Shown here: piece after piece, positions 9,169 through 16,347 of the stretch | Numbering within the stretch: the first letter of the stretch is position 1 | How the letters are laid out: each line of letters starts with the position of its first letter | Origin: Paracoccus haematequi | Lineage (GTDB): Bacteria > Pseudomonadota > Alphaproteobacteria > Rhodobacterales > Rhodobacteraceae | DNA: 62,931 nucleotides | Direction of reading: 5' to 3' | Assembly (NCBI RefSeq): GCF_900631945.1 | Contig: NZ_UZWE01000042.1 | Coordinates: forward strand, 1 to 62,931 | The notes under the pieces: generated by a model | What the model was told of the DNA's origin: nothing | Databases searched by the model: none | Seen by the model: the letters and a program-made list of their open reading frames with translations, nothing else | Made by a program: the position numbers and the translations under genes

Positions 9169-10238
9169 TGGCCTTCGGTCAGGCTGAACGTGACGGCAAA
9201 GTCCTTCGGCGCGAACATGTCGGTATATTCGAAGCTGTCGATCGTGTCCGAGGTGACCATCTGCGGTTTCGGCCCGGCCCGCTTGGCGGCAAGCGTCTGA
9301 CCTTCCAGCAGGCGCAGGACCATGTCGACCGCAAGACGCCCCTGGAGGGTCGTGAAATCGGCGGGCGAGGCCTTGGTGTCGCCGGCCTTGATATTCTCGT
9401 AGACGGGCGGAATGATGTCGAACGCCACCACCTGCACCTTGCCCGCAAGACCCGCGTTGCGCACCGCGACCGCGCCCGCCTCGGCCGCGATGTCCACGCC
9501 GACGACCCAGTCGATGTCGTCATAGGTCAGCAGCGCGTTCGAGATGAAATCAAGTTGCACGTTCAGCCCCGTGTCGCCCCGCCGGGTGACAAGCACTTCG
9601 ACGCTGGACCCGGCGATGGCGTCGTTGAAGCCGCGCACCGCGTCGTCGGACCAGCCCGCACCCTGTGGTCCGGGGAAGAAGCCGACTTTCAGCGGCTGGC
9701 CGCCGGCCTGTTCAACCAGGTATTTTCCAGTGGTGAAGGCAAGATCGTAGAAGCTGACCAGTGCGTGCCCCGAGACCGAGGGTTCGTTGACGCCGTTCAC
9801 GAAGTCGATGACCGGGATCCCGGCATCGGTCGCCTTCTTGACCAATGCGCCGACGCCATCGGCCGAAATCGCGCCCAGGATGATGCCGTCGAAGCCCTGG
9901 GCGATGCAGTTGTCCATCTGGCTGAGCTGGGTGGACAGGTTGTTGTAACCCCCGGCTTCGTAAAGCGTCATCGACGCGCCGGTGCGGGCGATCTCGTCGG
10001 CGATGCCGTAATTGGCGGCCACCCAATAGCTGTCTTTCAGATGGGGGAAGAGGACGCAGATGTTCCAGGGCTTCGTCAGCTCTTCCTTGGTGATGAGCGG
10101 CCAGTCGGCATCCTTCTTGGAGCCGTCCTCCTGGACCAGTTCGACCGGGAACGAACTGCGCTCGGCCAAGGCCAGGCCAGGCGCCGTCGCCAGCGAAAGC
10201 CCGGCCAGCATCATTAGTTTGGGCGAAAATCTGAACAT
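9165..10238 (-). CDS. TorT-like periplasmic substrate-binding protein
   Basis: A 357-residue exported protein. The signal peptide (MFRFSPKLMMLAGLSLATAP, then GLALA) has a likely cleavage at ALA-ER. The mature part is a type I periplasmic-binding fold. The segments WNICVLFPHLKDSYWVAANY, EAGGYNNLSTQ and DGIILGAISADG resemble TorT, the periplasmic partner of the TMAO sensor TorS, more than ordinary ribose-binding proteins. Here the gene is coupled to an ATPase and permease and no TorS kinase is adjacent, so a role as the importer's receptor is favoured. The ribosome site AGAGGAAAA precedes ATG 10238. Confidence 0.88.
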   Translation of the reverse strand: MFRFSPKLMMLAGLSLATAPGLALAERSSFPVELVQEDGSKKDADWPLITKEELTKPWNICVLFPHLKDSYWVAANYGIADEIARTGASMTLYEAGGYNNLSTQLSQMDNCIAQGFDGIILGAISADGVGALVKKATDAGIPVIDFVNGVNEPSVSGHALVSFYDLAFTTGKYLVEQAGGQPLKVGFFPGPQGAGWSDDAVRGFNDAIAGSSVEVLVTRRGDTGLNVQLDFISNALLTYDDIDWVVGVDIAAEAGAVAVRNAGLAGKVQVVAFDIIPPVYENIKAGDTKASPADFTTLQGRLAVDMVLRLLEGQTLAAKRAGPKPQMVTSDTIDSFEYTDMFAPKDFAVTFSLTEGQ

Positions 10239-10316
10239 GGTTTTCCTCTGTTGGAAGCAGTTTCGGCAATCCGGGCGGTTTTTTGTTTTATCTGCCCGGA
10301 GGAGAATCGGCCGGGA

Positions 10317-11036
10317 TCAACCGGCCGTATCAATGACCTGCCGCAGCCGTTCGGCCACCGCCCGCGCGTTGGGCGGATCGGAATGGATGCAGATGGTTCC
10401 GAATTCGACCCGCAGCGGCGTGCCGTCGGTCGCCTCGACCTCGCCGGTTTTCAGCGCGCGTTCCAGCCGCGCGGCCGCACGGTCCAGGTCGATCGCGGAG
10501 TGCTTGCGCGGGATGATCAGCGCGCCTTCGGGCGAATAGGTCAGATCGGCGAAGAATTCGCCGATGAAGGGCACGCCGATCTCGGCGGCGGCGGCCTCGT
10601 GACAGGTGCCCGCCATCCCGAAAAGCGGCACTCCGAAGGGCGCGACCGCCTTGGCCATCGCCAGGGCGGTCGGCATGTGCCGGGCCGCCATTCCATAGAC
10701 GATGCCATGCGGCTTGACATGCGAAAGCGCCACCCCTTCGGCCCGCAGAAAGCCGCAAAGCGCCCCGATCTGATAGGTGAAGGCGGCGGTCAGTTCCTCG
10801 GGTTGCAGGTGCATCTCGCGGCGGCCGAACCCCTCGCGGTCGGGCAGCGAGGGATGCGCGCCGATCTTCTTGCCCAATCCGACAGCCAGGCGGACGGTGC
10901 GCGCCATGGTCAAAGGGTCCGAGGCATGGAAGCCGCAGGCGATATTGGCGCAGTCCACGAAAGGCATGATCCCTTCGTCGTCGCCGAAGCTCCACGGCCC
11001 GTAGCTTTCCCCCATGTCGCAATTGAGTGTCGCCAT
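10317..11036 (-). CDS. pxpA: LamB/YcsF family protein, 5-oxoprolinase subunit A-like
   Basis: A 239-residue LamB/YcsF (PxpA) protein. It begins MATLNCDMGESYGPW and contains NIACGFHASDP and GAHPSLPDREGFGRREM, the family's conserved signatures. PxpA with PxpB and PxpC forms an ATP-dependent 5-oxoprolinase, and related complexes may open other lactams. It is the first gene of the operon, while its partner pxpB is six genes away and truncated, and pxpC is absent. ATG 11036 was chosen because the family usually begins only a few residues before the LNCD motif. Confidence 0.9.
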   Translation of the reverse strand: MATLNCDMGESYGPWSFGDDEGIMPFVDCANIACGFHASDPLTMARTVRLAVGLGKKIGAHPSLPDREGFGRREMHLQPEELTAAFTYQIGALCGFLRAEGVALSHVKPHGIVYGMAARHMPTALAMAKAVAPFGVPLFGMAGTCHEAAAAEIGVPFIGEFFADLTYSPEGALIIPRKHSAIDLDRAAARLERALKTGEVEATDGTPLRVEFGTICIHSDPPNARAVAERLRQVIDTAG

Positions 11037-11048
11037 TCCGATGTCCAC

Positions 11049-11058
11049 TGTTATAACA
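11049..11058. promoter_or_regulatory. Operator palindrome TGTTATAACA, operon-proximal copy
   Basis: Perfect 10-bp palindrome lying 13 bp upstream of the pxpA start. An identical copy with identical flanks (AC before, A after) is 58 bp away. Repeated palindromes between divergent genes are typical sites for GntR/FCD regulators, so the adjacent regulator is the likely binder. This position would block transcription of the catabolic operon. Confidence 0.7.
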
Positions 11059-11106
11059 AAATCGAGCTTGGCACAGTCTTTACTCAAGTCAATGATTCGT
11101 GTCTAC

Positions 11107-11116
11107 TGTTATAACA
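11107..11116. promoter_or_regulatory. Operator palindrome TGTTATAACA, regulator-proximal copy
   Basis: Second exact copy of the palindrome, centred 58 bp from the first. It would fall inside the coding region if the GntR gene began at GTG 11099. It is better placed if the regulator starts downstream, for example at 11159. Likely autoregulation or looping with the first site. Confidence 0.65.
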
Positions 11117-11158
11117 ATTTTTGCGGCGGGCGGCCGCCGCGCTGAGAGGGATCCGGAA

Positions 11159-11833
11159 TTGCAGCAGTCGCGCCCAGACGGGGAACCGTCCTATGATGTC
11201 GGTCCGATCAATCACCATGTGCTGCACGAACAAATCTATGACGCGCTGAAGCGGCACATGATGATGGGGCGCTTTACCCCCGGCCAGCGCCTGCCCCTGC
11301 GCAAGCTGGCGCAATCGCTGGGGACCAGCCTGATGCCGGTGCGCGATGCGCTGCAAAGGCTGGAAAGCGTCGGCGTGGTGGTGTCGTCGCCGACGCGCAC
11401 GATGATCGTGCCCGAGCCAACCGCGAAGGAGCAGCGGGATCTGGTCCATATCCGTTCGCTGCTGGAAGCGGATGCCGCGGCCAAGGCGGCGCTGAACCAC
11501 ACCGAGGCCGAACTGGCGCAGATCGCCGGACATTGCGACAGCATCCGAAAATCGGCCGAGACCGACGATCTCGACCTGTTCCTGGAGGCGAACTATAATT
11601 TCCACATGGCCATCGCCGTGGCGAGCCGGATCTCGTTCATCACCACGATCCTGGAGCCGTTGTGGCTGAGAATGGGACCGCTGGTGCGCAACTACATGCC
11701 CAACCACGACCACTTCCTGCGCGCCATCGCCAATCACGAGCGTATCCTGGAGGCGCTTGCGGCGAGAGACCCGGAAAAAGCCAGCAGCGGGATCATCCAC
11801 GACGTGATCGAAAGCAATCGGTTCGACGCGTAA
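11159..11833 (+). CDS. GntR-family regulator with FCD ligand-binding domain
   Basis: Winged-helix regulator of the FadR/FCD subgroup. The N-terminal winged helix includes PGQRLPLRKLAQSLGTSLMP and VRDALQRLE. The C-terminal all-helical FCD domain contains FHMAIAVAS with a metal/ligand-type histidine and a final NHERILEAL. Members usually repress transport and catabolic operons for carboxylic acids. The frame is open from GTG 11099, but that would place an operator inside the gene. TTG 11159, preceded by GAGAGGGATCC, is preferred. It is divergent from the pxpA-importer-aminotransferase operon, its probable target. Confidence 0.88.
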   Translation: MQQSRPDGEPSYDVGPINHHVLHEQIYDALKRHMMMGRFTPGQRLPLRKLAQSLGTSLMPVRDALQRLESVGVVVSSPTRTMIVPEPTAKEQRDLVHIRSLLEADAAAKAALNHTEAELAQIAGHCDSIRKSAETDDLDLFLEANYNFHMAIAVASRISFITTILEPLWLRMGPLVRNYMPNHDHFLRAIANHERILEALAARDPEKASSGIIHDVIESNRFDA

Positions 11834-11994
11834 AGCCTTTTCGAAGGCGCCCTTGAAAACATGGGCCTGTGTCGGAAACTTCGGCGGCTGCGCGCCACCG
11901 GAACAGGGTTGATCCTGCGGGATGCTGCGCCGAGGGTAAGGATGGCGTAACCTGACGCCGCTTGAGGCAACTTGGTCGGGGGCAGAGGACAGCG

Positions 11995-12690
11995 ATGCGG
12001 GCGATTCATGCGGAAAACCACCGGACCCACCGGATCGGCTGGCTGCGCGCCGCCGTGCTGGGCGCGAATGACGGGGTGGTCTCGACTGCGGCTTTGATCG
12101 TGGGCGTCGCCGGGGCGGGGTCGGATCGCGGGACGGTGCTGATCGCCGGGCTGGCGGGGCTGGTCGCGGGGGCAATGTCGATGGCGGCCGGCGAATACGT
12201 TTCGGTCAGTTCGCAGGCCGATGCCGAGGCCGCGGATCGCGCCCGCGAACAGGAGGAGCTTGCGACGATGCCCGAGGCCGAGCTTGCCGAGTTGCGCGAC
12301 ATCTATGTCGAACGCGGCCTGGATGCCGAACTCGCCACCCGCGTGGCCGAGCAGCTGATGGCAGGGGACGCGCTGAAGGCCCATCTGCGCGACGAACTGG
12401 GGATCACCGAAAGCCTGGCCGCGCGCCCCCTTCAGGCGGCGGCGGTTTCGGCGGCGACCTTTTCGGTCGGGGCCGCCCTGCCGCTGGGCGTCGCGGCGCT
12501 GGCGCCGTCGCATGTGGCGCTGTGGGTCTCGGTGGCGACGCTGGCCGTCCTGCTGGTGCTGGGCGGCCTTGGCAGCCATGCAGGCGGCGCGCCCATCCGG
12601 CAGGGCGCCATGCGCGTCGCTTTCTGGGGCGCGCTGGCGCTGATCGCGACGCTGGCCGTCGGCATGGTCTTCGGCGTGGCGGCGGGCTGA
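11995..12690 (+). CDS. VIT1/CCC1 family membrane transporter (iron/manganese type)
   Basis: A 231-residue protein of the VIT1/CCC1 family (PF01988). The N-terminal motif GANDGVVSTAALIVGVAGAG and the GAMSMAAGEYVSVSSQ segment are the family hallmarks. About five membrane helices are visible, separated by a charged cytosolic stretch rich in Glu (residues ~75-135) that in relatives binds metal. Eukaryotic relatives move iron or manganese into vacuoles; bacterial members likely export these metals. ATG 11995 has an AGAGGAC ribosome site. It stands alone between the GntR gene and a convergent cytochrome gene. Confidence 0.88.
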   Translation: MRAIHAENHRTHRIGWLRAAVLGANDGVVSTAALIVGVAGAGSDRGTVLIAGLAGLVAGAMSMAAGEYVSVSSQADAEAADRAREQEELATMPEAELAELRDIYVERGLDAELATRVAEQLMAGDALKAHLRDELGITESLAARPLQAAAVSAATFSVGAALPLGVAALAPSHVALWVSVATLAVLLVLGGLGSHAGGAPIRQGAMRVAFWGALALIATLAVGMVFGVAAG

Positions 12691-12706
12691 TCCCCCCGCC
12701 GGTCCT

Positions 12707-13264
12707 TCATTCGCCGCCCGGCCCGGCGCCCAGCGGCCGCTTGCGGCCCGTGATCATCGACCGGGTCAGGTTCTCATGATGGCGCAGGCTTTCTAGGGCC
12801 ACGCCGCCGACGTGGAAACCGACCAGGACCAGGATCAGCGTGGCCAGGCTTTCGTGGATATTCTCCATCGTCTCGGAGCCGAAAAAGGCGTCGGTCGTCT
12901 GCAACCAGCCGGTCAGGGCCGTCGCCGCGATCACCGCCAGCAGCGCCACGATCATCGCGCCGCCCGCCGGATTGTGGCCCAGATAGCGCCGCTCGCGTCC
13001 ATGGAGCAGATCGCCCAGATAGCGCAGCACCGCGCGCGGCCCGCGCACGAAATCGGCGAACCGCGCGTGGCGCGACCCCACGATCCCCCACAGAAGGCGC
13101 AGCGCGACCAGCGCCATGACCGCATAGCCGATGCGTTCGTGCAGCCATTTCCATTCGTCGGCCGTGATCCAGGCCGCCGCGATCAGCGCGGCCTGGGACC
13201 AGTGATACAGGCGCACGAACGGGTCCCAGACCTTCACCGGGACCGCGTCCGGGGCGTCAGTCAT
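12707..13264 (-). CDS. Cytochrome b561-type membrane protein
   Basis: A 185-residue di-heme b-type cytochrome of the prokaryotic b561/Ni-Fe hydrogenase b-subunit group. It starts MTDAPDAVPVKVWDPFVRLY and has four hydrophobic segments. Histidines that could bind heme sit in LYHWSQ, LHERIGY, NIHESLA and GFHVGG. It would transfer electrons between quinol and a periplasmic partner. Its start overlaps the PepSY gene by 8 bp, and the pair lies downstream of a two-component system, a recurrent proteobacterial arrangement. Confidence 0.88.
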   Translation of the reverse strand: MTDAPDAVPVKVWDPFVRLYHWSQAALIAAAWITADEWKWLHERIGYAVMALVALRLLWGIVGSRHARFADFVRGPRAVLRYLGDLLHGRERRYLGHNPAGGAMIVALLAVIAATALTGWLQTTDAFFGSETMENIHESLATLILVLVGFHVGGVALESLRHHENLTRSMITGRKRPLGAGPGGE

Positions 13265-13514
13265 CCGACCCGACCGCCTCGAACGTGGCGGGATCGAAGA
13301 AGATCTCGACCCGCTTGCCCGTGTCGTCCTTGCCATAGACCTCGTAGCAGCCGTCCTCGGTCTTGACGTTGGCGATCTGCCAGCCCTTGGCGGTCAGTTC
13401 GGCCTTCAACTCGTCCACGGGACGCCATTTCTCCTTGGGAACGTCGCAGCGGTCGGCGGCAAGGGCGGGCAGCGCGGCGCCGGCCATCACAAGGGCAACA
13501 AGAAGGGTGCGCAC
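13257..13514 (-). CDS. Periplasmic PepSY-domain protein
   Basis: An 85-residue exported protein. A signal peptide (MRTLLVALVMAGAALPALA) is followed by a single PepSY-like unit with VDELKAELTAKGWQIANVK and CYEVYGKDDTGKRVEIFFDP. The start is GTG 13514 with a strong GGAGG site 7 bases upstream. Two cysteines in the mature part could form a disulfide. It probably modulates the neighbouring cytochrome b561 or the sensor kinase; this is inferred from position only. Confidence 0.85.
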   Translation of the reverse strand: MRTLLVALVMAGAALPALAADRCDVPKEKWRPVDELKAELTAKGWQIANVKTEDGCYEVYGKDDTGKRVEIFFDPATFEAVGSDD

Positions 13515-13583
13515 GGGAAACCTCCATCATCAGGGGTGCGATGGGGGCGGTGTGGCAGGCGATCCTTACGCCAGGCTTACTGG

Positions 13584-14903
13584 TCAAGGCAGATGCAACC
13601 GCGCCTCGAACCCGTCCGCGCGGCCCGGCGCCGGAGAGTGCAGCTCCAACCGCCCGCCCGCCTGCTGCGCGATCTGCCGGGCGATATGCAGGCCAAGGCC
13701 GAAGCCGCCGCTGCGGCGGCTGGCAAACCGATCGGCGATCCGCGCCAGATCCGCCGCCGGGACGGGCGTCCCGCCGTTGCGCACGACCAGCACCCCCGCA
13801 TCGTCCAGGACGATATCCACCGGCGTTCCCTGGGGCGCGTGTTGCAGGGCGTTGTCGATCAGGTTGCCCACCACGATGGCCAGCGCATCCGCGTCCATCT
13901 GCGACGGAACCGGACCCTCCGGCAGCACCACCCGCAGCCGCGATCCGTCGCCATGCGCGTCGCGCAGGACATGCGGCAGCAGCCGCGCGACATCGACCGG
14001 CGCCGCCCCCCGGCCGATGCCGGATTCGGCCCGCGCCAGTTGCAGCAGCCGCGTGACCAGCCGCGACATCCGGTCCAGCGCCCGCCCGACGGCGGCCAGC
14101 CGGTCGCGCTGCACGTCGTCGGCGGTCTCGTGCTGCATCCGCTGCACCTGCGCCAGCGCGATGGCCACCGGCGTGCGCAATTCATGCGCGGCGTTCGAGG
14201 CGAAGGCGCGTTCCCCCTCCAGCGCCTGCGCCAGCCGCGCCATGAAGCCGTTCAGCGTGGCAATGACCGCCGAAAGCTCGGCCGGATGGGCCTCGGCATC
14301 CATCGGCGACAACATCTGGCTGTCGCGCCGTTCCACCTCGGCCCGCATACGGTCGAGCGGTCGCAAAGCCTGCGCGGTGATCCAGCGCACCAGCATATAG
14401 CCCAGGGGCAGGATCGCCAGCATCGGCAGCAGAAACGCCAGATAGCTGTCGCGCCATGCCTCGGCCCGTTCCGCCAGCGGATCGGCGAATTCCAGCGCGA
14501 ACCCCGCCGCGTCATATCCGGTCGCATAGACCATATGCGTCGCCGTGCTGGTGTGGCGAAGCGGGGCGATCCGGTCGGGGAACATGGCCGCCACTGCCGC
14601 CGGGGCGCTGGCCACCACCCGCCCGCTGCGGTCGATCAGCTGCCACAGCAGCGCCTCGTCCAGATCGACCGCCTGCGCGGGATCGCCCCCGCCGTCCGGC
14701 GGCAGCAGCCCCGCCCGCCATGCGTGGCTGAGAACGGGCAGCAGCGTTTCGGCCGAAACCTTCAGCTGCTGGTCGTAAAGCTCGTCCTGTTCATGGCGCA
14801 GCACCATCGCCATGGTCAGCAGCGCCACCACCCAGACCGCGCCCAGCCCCAGGCTGACCAGCAACGCCAGGCGGCGCGCCAGCGTGGGGCGGCGCGCGGC
14901 CAT
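13584..14903 (-). CDS. Sensor histidine kinase, QseC/TctE-like
   Basis: A 439-residue membrane kinase. One N-terminal transmembrane helix (residues ~10-36) and one at ~153-175 enclose a periplasmic domain of roughly 115 residues. HAMP-like linker, then HisKA with phospho-accepting H240 in NAAHELRTP, an N-box with NLIDNALQHAP and a G-box GFGLGLHIA. The ATG overlaps the response regulator stop by one base (TGATG). With that regulator and the downstream PepSY/b561 genes it forms an envelope or redox sensing unit; the signal is unknown. Confidence 0.92.
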   Translation of the reverse strand: MAARRPTLARRLALLVSLGLGAVWVVALLTMAMVLRHEQDELYDQQLKVSAETLLPVLSHAWRAGLLPPDGGGDPAQAVDLDEALLWQLIDRSGRVVASAPAAVAAMFPDRIAPLRHTSTATHMVYATGYDAAGFALEFADPLAERAEAWRDSYLAFLLPMLAILPLGYMLVRWITAQALRPLDRMRAEVERRDSQMLSPMDAEAHPAELSAVIATLNGFMARLAQALEGERAFASNAAHELRTPVAIALAQVQRMQHETADDVQRDRLAAVGRALDRMSRLVTRLLQLARAESGIGRGAAPVDVARLLPHVLRDAHGDGSRLRVVLPEGPVPSQMDADALAIVVGNLIDNALQHAPQGTPVDIVLDDAGVLVVRNGGTPVPAADLARIADRFASRRSGGFGLGLHIARQIAQQAGGRLELHSPAPGRADGFEARLHLP

Positions 14904-15562
14904 CACACGGACCCCATGCGATAGCCGAAGCCGCGCACCGTTTCGACCGCGCTGCGGCCCAGCTTGGCGCGCAGGCGGCTGACATGCGCCTCGATGGCAT
15001 TGCTTTCGACCTCGGCGTCGAAGGCGTAAAGCGCCTCCTCAAGCTGGTCGCGGGTCACGATCATGCCGGGGCGGCGGCTGATGCGTTCGATCACCGCCCA
15101 TTCCTTGCGCGTCAGGTGGACGGGGGCATCGTCCAGCAGCGCCGCCTGCCGTTCGGGCAGCAGAGCCAGCCGGCCAAAGCGCCGCTCGGGCTCGGCGCGG
15201 CCGTCGATGCGGCGGCGGATGGCGGCGATCCGGGCCAGCATCTCGTCCAGGTCATAAGGCTTGACCAGGTAATCGTCGGCGCCCGCGTCCAGCCCCTCGA
15301 TCCGTTCGGTGATCCGGTCGCGCGCGGTGCCGATCAGCACCGGCACCCGGAGACCGCGCCGCCGCAGCCCCCGCAGGAAGGCGATGCCGTCGCCGTCGGG
15401 CAGGTGCAGGTCCAGAAGCAGCAGATCGTAATCCACCCCCGCCAGCGCATCGGCGGCGGTGGCCAGGTCGGCCGCCAGATCGACGGCATGGCCCTGCGCC
15501 GCCAGATGATCGGCCAGCGCCGAGGCCAGATCGCCTTCGTCCTCGACCACCAGCAGCCGCAT
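14903..15562 (-). CDS. OmpR-family response regulator, QseB/TctD-like
   Basis: A 219-residue regulator. The receiver domain (1-~115) has the phospho-acceptor D51 in LLLLDLHLPDGDG and the conserved lysine in VKPYDLDE. The C-terminal OmpR winged helix includes NAIEAHVSRLRAKLG and ETVRGFGYRM. It is the first gene of the set: regulator, kinase, PepSY protein and cytochrome b561. Confidence 0.93.
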   Translation of the reverse strand: MRLLVVEDEGDLASALADHLAAQGHAVDLAADLATAADALAGVDYDLLLLDLHLPDGDGIAFLRGLRRRGLRVPVLIGTARDRITERIEGLDAGADDYLVKPYDLDEMLARIAAIRRRIDGRAEPERRFGRLALLPERQAALLDDAPVHLTRKEWAVIERISRRPGMIVTRDQLEEALYAFDAEVESNAIEAHVSRLRAKLGRSAVETVRGFGYRMGSV

Positions 15563-15713
15563 GGCACGCCCTTTCCCGACCTGCCCGTCAGCCAACCGTA
15601 AGGTCCGCGCGCGACAGGGCAGCACCGAAACTAGCGGAACGGACCATGCGCGAACAGATCCCGGCACCCGTGCCCGCGCAGGCGCATCCCGGCCCGCAAC
15701 CACAGGTTCTGAC

Positions 15714-16337
15714 ATGATGTCCAAACCGGCCCTTGCCGTTCGTCCCGCCAACCAGCGGCTGCGCATCGCCACCTTGCGCCTTTTCTTCGTCGCGGCCCTG
15801 ATCCCGATCCTGTGGGGCGTTCCCGTCTGGCAGGCCGTTCCGGTCCGGGCGCTGATGCGCACGGCGGGCAGCCTGTGCATCGTCGCGGCCGTGCTGGGGC
15901 GGTTCTGGGCGATCCTTTATATCGGCGGGCGCAAGAATGCGCAGGTGATGCAGGACGGTCCCTATTCCATCTGCCGCCACCCGCTGTATTTCTTTTCCAC
16001 CATCGGCGCCACGGGGTTCGGCCTGCTGCTGGGCAGCCTGCTGGGGGCCGCGCTGTTCGGGCTGGGCGCCTTTACGATCCTGTCCGCCACCGCCCGGCGC
16101 GAGGAGGACTATCTTCGTGCCACGTTCGGACCTGCCTATCGCGATTATGCCGGCCACGTGCCGCGCATCCTGCCCCGGCCGTCGCTGTTCCGGGCGGGAC
16201 CGGGGATGATGCTGAACCTGAACGCCCTGCGCACGAACCTGGCCGACGCCCTGGTCTTTGTCGCGGCCTTCCCCGTGGCCGAGGCGATCGGCGCCCTTCA
16301 CGACGCGGGGCTGGCGCGCGGGTTCTGGATCTTCTGA
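15714..16337 (+). CDS. Isoprenylcysteine carboxyl methyltransferase-like membrane protein
   Basis: A 207-residue membrane protein with about five hydrophobic helices. The segment GPYSICRHPLYFFSTIGATG matches the G-P-Y-x-x-x-R-H-P motif of the ICMT/PEMT-like methyltransferase family, which binds S-adenosylmethionine. A later EEDYLRATFGPAYRDYA segment fits the second family motif. Bacterial members methylate unknown small lipids or are uncharacterised. ATG 15714 is followed by a second ATG; the ribosome site is weak. It is convergent with the metal ATPase. No substrate can be assigned. Confidence 0.8.
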   Translation: MMSKPALAVRPANQRLRIATLRLFFVAALIPILWGVPVWQAVPVRALMRTAGSLCIVAAVLGRFWAILYIGGRKNAQVMQDGPYSICRHPLYFFSTIGATGFGLLLGSLLGAALFGLGAFTILSATARREEDYLRATFGPAYRDYAGHVPRILPRPSLFRAGPGMMLNLNALRTNLADALVFVAAFPVAEAIGALHDAGLARGFWIF

Positions 16338-16347
16338 CACCTGCAAC

